Assembly (NCBI RefSeq): GCF_039544305.1
Contig: NZ_BAABLK010000006.1
Coordinates: forward strand, 85,673-149,672
Direction of reading: 5' to 3'
From: Paeniglutamicibacter antarcticus_C
GTDB lineage: Bacteria; Actinomycetota; Actinomycetes; Actinomycetales; Micrococcaceae
DNA length: 64,000 nucleotides
Part shown: piece by piece, positions 58,570 to 64,000 of the stretch
Numbering within the stretch: position 1 is the stretch's first letter
How the letters are laid out: the number at the start of each line of letters is the position of its first letter
The notes under the pieces: model-generated
The model's database searches: none
Told to the model about the DNA's origin: nothing
Seen by the model: only the letters and a program-made list of their open reading frames with translations
Position numbers and translations under genes: made by a program

Positions 58570-60090
58570 TTAGGCCTCCGGCTTAAGCAGTGGGAAAAGA
58601 ATGGTCTCGCGGATTCCAGTATCGACAAAGAGCATCACCAAACGGTCAATTCCCAAGCCAATACCACCCATCGGCGGCGCACCGTATTCCAGCGCACGCA
58701 GGAAGTCTTCGTCCAGCTGCATTGCTTCGTCGTCGCCGTCGGCTGCCATGCGGGCCTGTTCGGTCAGACGCGCGCGCTGGATTACCGGGTCGATCAACTC
58801 GGAGAAGGCAGTACCGCGCTCCATGCCACCAATGACTAGGTCCCATGCTTCGATGACACCGGGCTTGCTGCGGTGCGGTCGTGCCAGCGGCTGGGCCGCC
58901 GGCGGATAGTCGTACACGAATGTGGGATCTATGAGTGTGGGTTCAACTATTTCGCCAAACAACTCGATAACGAGCTTTTCCGCATCCCATTTCGGATCGA
59001 CATTAACATCGCGTTCTTCGGCAATTTTGCGTAGCGTTCCTGCAGAAGTTTCAGGGGTGATTTCCTGGCCGACTGCTTCGGAAAGCCCGGGGTAGACACC
59101 AAGCCAAGCCCATTCCCCGTCGAGGTTGATAGTGCCCTTGGAGGTCTCAAGCCGACGCCCGGCGCCGACTGCATCGGCGGCGTTGAGAATCATCTCCTTG
59201 ATCCGCTCGGCCATCACGAACTGGTCGGCATAGGCCTCGTAGGATTCCAGCGTCGTGAATTCCGGGGAGTGCGTGGAGTCCACGCCTTCATTGCGGAAGA
59301 TTCGTCCCAGCTCGAAGACGCGGTCGATGCCTCCAACGACTGCACGCTTGAGAAACAGTTCGGTGGCGATGCGCAAGGTCATTGGCTGGTCAAAGGCGTT
59401 CAAGTGCGTTGTGAACGGACGCGCCGAAGCGCCACCGTGAATGAGTTGGAGCATCGGGGTCTCAACCTCGACGTAGTCCCGTGCATGGAGGGTGTCGCGC
59501 ACCGCACGAACGATGGCCGCTCGCTTGTAAACCATTTCGCGGGCTTCATCCCGCACGATCAGGTCGGCATAGCGCTGACGGACGCGGGTCTCCTCACTGA
59601 GTTCTGCGTGCAGGACGGGCAACGGTCGCAGCGCCTTGGAGGCCATCTGCCAATCAGTGGCCATGACCGAGAGCTCACCGCGACGGGATGAGATGACCTC
59701 GCCGGTGATCAGCACATGGTCGCCCAAATCGACCAAGGCCTTCCAGTCGGCGAGTTTCTCTTCGCCAATGTTTGCCAGGGAGAGCATGGCCTGGAGCCTG
59801 GTTCCGGTGCCTTCGGGCCCGCCTTCCTGCAAGGTCGCAAAGCAAAGCTTGCCGGTATTGCGCATAAAGACAATGCGTCCCGCTATGCCCACGATCAGGC
59901 CCGTGGTGATATCCGGTTCAAGTTCGGGGAATTTTGCCCGGATCTCGTGCAGCGAGTGAGTGCGCGCAACGCCCACTGGATAGGCTTCTTCTCCGCGGGC
60001 CAAGAAAGCGGCACGCTTGTCCATGCGCACCTGGCGCAGGTTGTTGGTCTCGGTGCGGTTGGCTACTGGGGCAGTTTTTTCGGCAGTCAC
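58570..60090 (-). CDS. lysS: Lysyl-tRNA synthetase (class II)
   Basis: 506 residues from GTG 60090 (VTAEKTAPVAN). An OB-fold anticodon domain is followed by the class II core with DYVEVETPMLQLIHGGASARP (motif 1), RVFELGRIFRNEGVDSTHSPEF (motif 2) and APPMGGIGLGIDRLVML (motif 3). The minus-strand TAGAAT (60104-60099) ends eight bases before the start, so the leader is absent or nearly so. Charges tRNA-Lys. Confidence 0.96.
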   Translation of the reverse strand: MTAEKTAPVANRTETNNLRQVRMDKRAAFLARGEEAYPVGVARTHSLHEIRAKFPELEPDITTGLIVGIAGRIVFMRNTGKLCFATLQEGGPEGTGTRLQAMLSLANIGEEKLADWKALVDLGDHVLITGEVISSRRGELSVMATDWQMASKALRPLPVLHAELSEETRVRQRYADLIVRDEAREMVYKRAAIVRAVRDTLHARDYVEVETPMLQLIHGGASARPFTTHLNAFDQPMTLRIATELFLKRAVVGGIDRVFELGRIFRNEGVDSTHSPEFTTLESYEAYADQFVMAERIKEMILNAADAVGAGRRLETSKGTINLDGEWAWLGVYPGLSEAVGQEITPETSAGTLRKIAEERDVNVDPKWDAEKLVIELFGEIVEPTLIDPTFVYDYPPAAQPLARPHRSKPGVIEAWDLVIGGMERGTAFSELIDPVIQRARLTEQARMAADGDDEAMQLDEDFLRALEYGAPPMGGIGLGIDRLVMLFVDTGIRETILFPLLKPEA

Positions 60091-60187
60091 AATATCTAAT
60101 TCTAGTCCGAATAATCTGAGTACGGGCTGGGAGGTGCCCAGCACCACGCCATCGCCCTTTTACGACCCCGATTAGGATGGATTCATT

Positions 60188-61060
60188 ATGGAAGAAAACA
60201 TCCTACCGACCGCCGACGGTGGCTCCTTGGCACTGTATTCGTATGGCAATTCCCAGACACCCGGGCACCGCCGGATCCTCGTTGTGGGCGGGGCGTTCCT
60301 GACCGCAGCTATTTATCGGCCGTTCGCTGCTACCCTGAGCTCCAGGCTCGGTGACGGCTGGACCGTGGATCTCTACGATCGCCGAGGCCGCGGGAAGTCA
60401 ACTGAGCAGCCTGCCGATTACTCCATGGACACCGAGATTTCCGAAGTTGCCCTGATGCTCGAGTACACCGGGGCGCAAAACCTCTTTGGGCACTCCCTCG
60501 GAGGCGCCGTGGTGCTCAACGCGGTACGCAGCTTCTCTGAAACCGCTTCGAAGGCCCACGGGGCCGTGCCGGCACGTTTGGCGGTTTATGATCCGGCCAT
60601 CAACCTCGATGCGTCACTCGACACGACATGGTTGAGGTCATTCACCGCAGACGTGGCTGAAGGAAGAAACAGTCGTGCATTGGCACGCATGGAACGCGCG
60701 ATGCAGTTTTCCCCTACGTTAAGCGAGGTTCCCCAGCCCATCCTTGCTGCGTTGCTTGCCTGCACGTCGAAAACGAGGGCAGGCAAGCTGGCACGCACGC
60801 TGTTGCCCAGCGGTGTAGGCGAGCTTAGGGCGGCCTTGGAGGAATCCCAGCCTGCAAACAGTTTCTCGGTGCTTCCGCGGAATACCCATTTCATGGCTGG
60901 GGCCAAAAGCGCCAAGTACTTTCGTTCAACTGCGCGCCAGCTCCATGCGGTGGTTCCAGGATCCAGTTACCTTGAAACCCCCAAGGGCACCCACGGAGCT
61001 GTTCCGGCCGCTTTCAAGGGGTTGCTCGATGACATCGGTGACTACTTCACCCAGTCATAG
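60188..61060 (+). CDS. Alpha/beta hydrolase
   Basis: 290 residues. ILVVGGAFLTAAIYRPFAATL, VDLYDRRGRGKSTEQP and the nucleophile elbow LFGHSLGGAVVLNAV (GHSLG) identify the fold; the acid and histidine lie near AVYDPAINLD and the terminal GTHGAVPAAF. AGGA precedes the ATG. The substrate is unknown. Divergent from lysS. Confidence 0.88.
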   Translation: MEENILPTADGGSLALYSYGNSQTPGHRRILVVGGAFLTAAIYRPFAATLSSRLGDGWTVDLYDRRGRGKSTEQPADYSMDTEISEVALMLEYTGAQNLFGHSLGGAVVLNAVRSFSETASKAHGAVPARLAVYDPAINLDASLDTTWLRSFTADVAEGRNSRALARMERAMQFSPTLSEVPQPILAALLACTSKTRAGKLARTLLPSGVGELRAALEESQPANSFSVLPRNTHFMAGAKSAKYFRSTARQLHAVVPGSSYLETPKGTHGAVPAAFKGLLDDIGDYFTQS

Positions 61061-61124
61061 GCAAGAGCCGGCGATACCCCTGTCGTCCCGATCCCGGAGC
61101 GCCGGACAACAGCGGCATACTTGG

Positions 61125-63128
61125 TTACCAGATCCGGACACGGTCCTCAGTGTCCAGCCACATGCCGTCCCCCGGCTTGGTGCCAAAGGCTTCGTGGAAC
61201 GCATCCATGTTCTTGGTCACTTGGTTGCAACGGAATTCGCCGGGTGAGTGCGGGTCGGTAGTGATACGGGTGACCATCGTTTCAGGACGCATCAGCGTAC
61301 GCCAGCATTCGGCCCACGAGTAGAAGAAGCGCTGGTCGCCGTTCAGTCCGTCAATCTCCTCGTCGGTTTCCAGGCCACGAGCGACCAGATCCAGCTTGTA
61401 GGCCGTGTAGGCGATTCCCAGGCCGCCTAGGTCCCCGATGTTTTCTCCAAGGGTGAGCTTGCCGTTGACGTGGTGCTCGGGGGCCTCCGGTGGCACCAGC
61501 GCATCGTATTGGTCAACCAGTTTTTCGGTGAGTTTTTCGAAAGCTTCCCGGTCCGCGTCGGTCCACCAGTTCTTCAGCTCTCCGGTCCCGTCGAACTGTG
61601 AACCTTGGTCATCGAAGCCGTGACCGATCTCGTGCCCGATAACTGCCCCGATTGCTCCGTAGTTTGAGGCCGCATCACGGTCGGCGTCAAAGAACGGAGA
61701 GCGCAGGATGGCTGCTGGGAACGCGATTTCATTGAGCAGCGGGTGGTAGTAGGCATTGACGGTCTGCGGGTACATGAACCACAGTTCGCGATCTACGCCG
61801 TCGTCGATCTTCTTGAGTTCACGGATGAATTCGAATTCGTTGGCAGCAGCGAGGTTGGAAATGACGTTGTCGGCAACGGTTGAAATGCTTGAGTAGTCGA
61901 TCCACTCGTCCGGATAGCCGATCTTGGGACGGAACATGGACAGCTTCTCCAACGCCTTGTCCTTGGTTTCGGGGCCCATCCAAGTCAGCTCGCCGATCGA
62001 TAGGCGGTAGGCAGCAATGAGGTTGGCGACCAGGGCATCCATCTCTTCCTTGCTGCGCTGTGGAAAGTGCTCGGCAACGTAGAGTTGGCCAATGTCCTCG
62101 CCGACAGCACCCTCGGTGAAGGCCACCCCGCGCTTCCATCGTTCACGCAACTCCTGGACGCCTGAGAGCTTGGCCGAGTAGAAGGAGAAGTTCTCATTCA
62201 CGAATGCACTGGAAAGGTACGGAGCGTTGGAACGGATCAGCCGCACGGCAAGCCAGTGCTGCCAGGCTGTTAGGGGCTCACTGCCAAGGACCTGCTCAAG
62301 GCCCTTGAGGTAGCTTGGCTGCCACACGTCCACCTCGCTGTGATACTTGCCGTCGATACCTGCGCCTGCAAACCACTTAGCCAGCGAGGGGCTGTGCTCA
62401 AGAAGCGTTGCCGAGGTCATGAGGTTGTAGCGGGCCTGGGCATCGCGGCATTTCACGCGATCCCAGTGGTGCGCAGCCAGCGCGCTCTCCAAGGCGACCA
62501 CGTCGCGTGCGGGCCCTTCGGTGTCCGTTATCTCAACGAGGGCCAGCAGCCGTCCCAGGTGCACCTGATATTCGCCCAGGAGTTCGGCAAACTGCTCCTC
62601 GCGATAGTAGGACTCGTCGGGCAGTCCCAACCCACCTTGGATGATCGTCAGTAGGTTGCGCTCCGGAGAGCCGGCATCCGAGCTCGCCCCGGCCTGGATG
62701 AATCCGGAAACACCCCGACGGTAGAATGAACCGCTAAGGCGGACCAGTTCTTCGATGGTGGTTGTGGCGTAGATGGCGGCGAGATCGCCGCGGATGGGGT
62801 CAACACCACTGGCCTCAATACGTTCTTCATCCATGAAGCTGGCGTAGAGGTTTGCGATGCGAATTTTGCGTTCGTCGACGGTACCGTCGGCGGCATGAGG
62901 ATGCGTTTGGGCGTCTTCGATAATGGTCCGCACCGCTGCTTCGGAGTCATCGCGCAGCGCCATGAAGGAGCCGTAGCTTCCTTGGTCAGCAGGTATCTCT
63001 GCGCTGGAGAGCCAGGCGCCATTGGCGTGACGATAGAGGTCGTCCTGCGGGCGGACATTCTCGTCGCGGTGGTTCTCGCTCTGTTTCGGATCCCCGGCGC
63101 TGGTTGCAACTGACGAGTCGGTGCTCAT
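61125..63128 (-). CDS. M13 family metallopeptidase (PepO/neprilysin type)
   Basis: 667 residues from MSTDSSVATS, with AGGA upstream. NAYYHPLLNEIAFPAAIL, GHEIGHGFDDQGSQFD (zinc site HExxH) and GENIGDLGG (third ligand Glu) define M13. The N-terminal part has RPQDDLYRHANGAWL, normal for the family. No signal peptide is present, so it is cytoplasmic, as in related actinobacterial PepO. It degrades short peptides. Confidence 0.95.
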   Translation of the reverse strand: MSTDSSVATSAGDPKQSENHRDENVRPQDDLYRHANGAWLSSAEIPADQGSYGSFMALRDDSEAAVRTIIEDAQTHPHAADGTVDERKIRIANLYASFMDEERIEASGVDPIRGDLAAIYATTTIEELVRLSGSFYRRGVSGFIQAGASSDAGSPERNLLTIIQGGLGLPDESYYREEQFAELLGEYQVHLGRLLALVEITDTEGPARDVVALESALAAHHWDRVKCRDAQARYNLMTSATLLEHSPSLAKWFAGAGIDGKYHSEVDVWQPSYLKGLEQVLGSEPLTAWQHWLAVRLIRSNAPYLSSAFVNENFSFYSAKLSGVQELRERWKRGVAFTEGAVGEDIGQLYVAEHFPQRSKEEMDALVANLIAAYRLSIGELTWMGPETKDKALEKLSMFRPKIGYPDEWIDYSSISTVADNVISNLAAANEFEFIRELKKIDDGVDRELWFMYPQTVNAYYHPLLNEIAFPAAILRSPFFDADRDAASNYGAIGAVIGHEIGHGFDDQGSQFDGTGELKNWWTDADREAFEKLTEKLVDQYDALVPPEAPEHHVNGKLTLGENIGDLGGLGIAYTAYKLDLVARGLETDEEIDGLNGDQRFFYSWAECWRTLMRPETMVTRITTDPHSPGEFRCNQVTKNMDAFHEAFGTKPGDGMWLDTEDRVRIW

Positions 63129-63731
63129 TTTGGTCCTATCCATTCATCCGTGCGCATACAACGTACGTCACGGATCTGGCTGGCACCGGCTCGAAAGCGG
63201 GGCGGGATAGTAAGAGCCAAGACTCGGACGGCGCATGCGGCGTGTTCTACATCTCAAAGACTCACTGTACGCGTCTGAAGCAACAATTTGACATTCTTCC
63301 ACTGAGTTATTCCGCCGGTGAAACGATCCGGGGCCGGCACAGGCACGGAACCCACAACTGAGCCACAATCACGCGAAGCGGATTGAGGAGACCCCGTTGG
63401 CGCATCCACCGGAATCCAAGCCATCCGCAGCGTTGGCGCGATGGAAACCGGGTCTGCTGCCAAGGACAACCGAGGAAGGCATCCGATTTCCCATTGCGCT
63501 TGGCTGGGTACCTTGAACGAACGTCTCGTGGATCCATTGGTAACCATGAATAGAAACCTATGGCGGACAGGTCAGACCGGATGGCAAGTCGGATCCGCTC
63601 GTGCCACGCATCATTCCCCGAGGAGGCATCCTGACGTGACCTGTTTTCATGGAGGTTATTCACATGTGCTGTGGATAACTTCTACGAGCGCGTTACCGAT
63701 TGATTCGTAAGGATCAGGGGTTAACGCACAA
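63129..63731. other. Non-coding stretch between peptidase and rRNA operon
   Basis: About 600 bases without a credible gene; frames on both strands are Arg/Trp/Cys-rich and lack ribosome sites. At about 63239-63317 the minus strand resembles a decayed tRNA (AATAACTCAGTGGAAGAATG like a D-arm region). Confidence 0.5.
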
Positions 63732-63757
63732 AGGCACCCGGTGACAGCCGGATGCCT
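63732..63757 (-). terminator. Second terminator-like hairpin after 5S rRNA
   Basis: Ten-base stem AGGCATCCGG / CCGGGTGCCT (one G-U) on the minus strand, followed by TTTGTG. Confidence 0.55.
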
Positions 63758-63884
63758 ACAAACAGTGAATCTCCGTCCCCTGAATCAGGATGAAGGCGCG
63801 CAACTCGCCTGAGCTCCAGCTACAAAGGGCGAGCGCGTGGAGCTTGGATACGATGTCCGTTTTCTCGTTCCACGGGTTAAACAT

Positions 63885-63919
63885 CGGAACCCCCGAACAC
63901 ACAGTGTTCAGGGGTTCCG
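63885..63919 (-). terminator. rRNA operon terminator
   Basis: A 16-base stem with one mismatch (CGGAACCCC...GGGGTTCCG) starts ten bases after the 5S 3' end. Confidence 0.7.
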
Positions 63920-63928
63920 GGACAAATT

Positions 63929-64000
63929 GTCCGGCGGTGACCTACTCTCCCACACCCTCCCGAGTGCAGTACCATCGGCGCAGTGGGTCTTAGCTTCCGG
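63929..64000 (-). rRNA. 5S ribosomal RNA, 3' part
   Basis: About 72 bases matching the 3' two-thirds of actinobacterial 5S rRNA on the minus strand, with CCGGAAGCTAAGACCCACTG at the window edge, GCCGATGGTACTGCACTCGG in the middle and GTAGGTCACCGCCGG at the 3' end. The 5' part, and presumably 23S and 16S, lie to the right of the window. Confidence 0.9.

Noticed and set aside
63307..63663. Minus-strand frame of 118 codons in the gap before the 5S rRNA
   Set aside because: The composition is Arg/Trp/Cys-rich with no ribosome site, and it overlaps the tRNA-like remnant. There is no sign of coding.
1..64000. CRISPR arrays, prophage or toxin-antitoxin modules
   Set aside because: I saw no regularly spaced repeats, integrases, phage structural genes or short toxin-antitoxin pairs on either strand.

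Overview
The window is chromosomal DNA from a high-GC Gram-positive actinobacterium, most likely a member of the Micrococcaceae (Arthrobacter-like; the genus cannot be fixed from sequence alone). The evidence is the high GC content, many GTG starts, an Lsr2 nucleoid protein, ClpC, a RadA/DisA pair, a Streptomyces-type PHO box before pstS, and many genes whose -10 hexamer lies 6-7 bases before the start codon (leaderless mRNA). No prophage, plasmid, insertion sequence or CRISPR array was found. Nearly everything is core or niche metabolism; the less ordinary parts are a few broken genes, an amino-acid cluster around an Lrp-type regulator, and some unassigned structured DNA.

Layout. 0.1-2.1 kb: an ABC exporter (ATPase plus FtsX-type permease) behind a palindromic operator. 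2.1-6.5 kb: valine catabolism (MmsA, 3-hydroxyisobutyryl-CoA hydrolase, MmsB) with a metallo-beta-lactamase-fold protein. 6.7-9.4 kb: exonuclease III, an unknown protein and a YdcF-type membrane protein. 9.4-11.6 kb: a tightly overlapped Asp23/AmaP envelope-stress operon. 11.8-12.25 kb: a tRNA operon (Glu-Asp-Phe) with its own promoter and terminator. 12.4-16.2 kb: a minimal zincin and two secreted coiled-coil NlpC/P60 hydrolases. 16.3-18.9 kb: a universal stress protein and a purine permease. 19.3-29.2 kb: small housekeeping genes (methyltransferases, acetyltransferase, AzlCD amino-acid exporter, glycerophosphodiesterase, DUF445, esterase) and a decayed SHOCT-type gene.

29.3-35.3 kb: an amino-acid cluster with a D-threonine-aldolase-like deaminase/aldolase, an aldonolactone-oxidase-type flavoprotein, an Lrp/AsnC regulator, a HisC-like aminotransferase and an APC permease. 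The same 15-base imperfect palindrome lies before the first gene and before the aminotransferase. 35.3-39.9 kb: a secreted EEP-fold hydrolase, a TPP-dependent decarboxylase-like enzyme, a PadR regulator with an operator on its own -10, a membrane partner, and tRNA-Lys. 39.9-41.4 kb: a FetB-type permease interrupted by an in-frame TGA, and an unknown gene. 41.4-48.9 kb: two phosphate uptake systems (DUF47-PiT and PstSCAB with PHO box) around an Ldh-family dehydrogenase.

49-64 kb: a FUSC-type membrane protein, RadA, DisA (c-di-AMP synthesis), MutY, an ArgA-type acetyltransferase, ClpC, Lsr2, a one-helix membrane protein, LysS, an alpha/beta hydrolase, an M13 peptidase, then about 0.6 kb without genes and the 3' end of a 5S rRNA with its terminators. 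The rRNA operon runs on the minus strand and enters from beyond the right edge.
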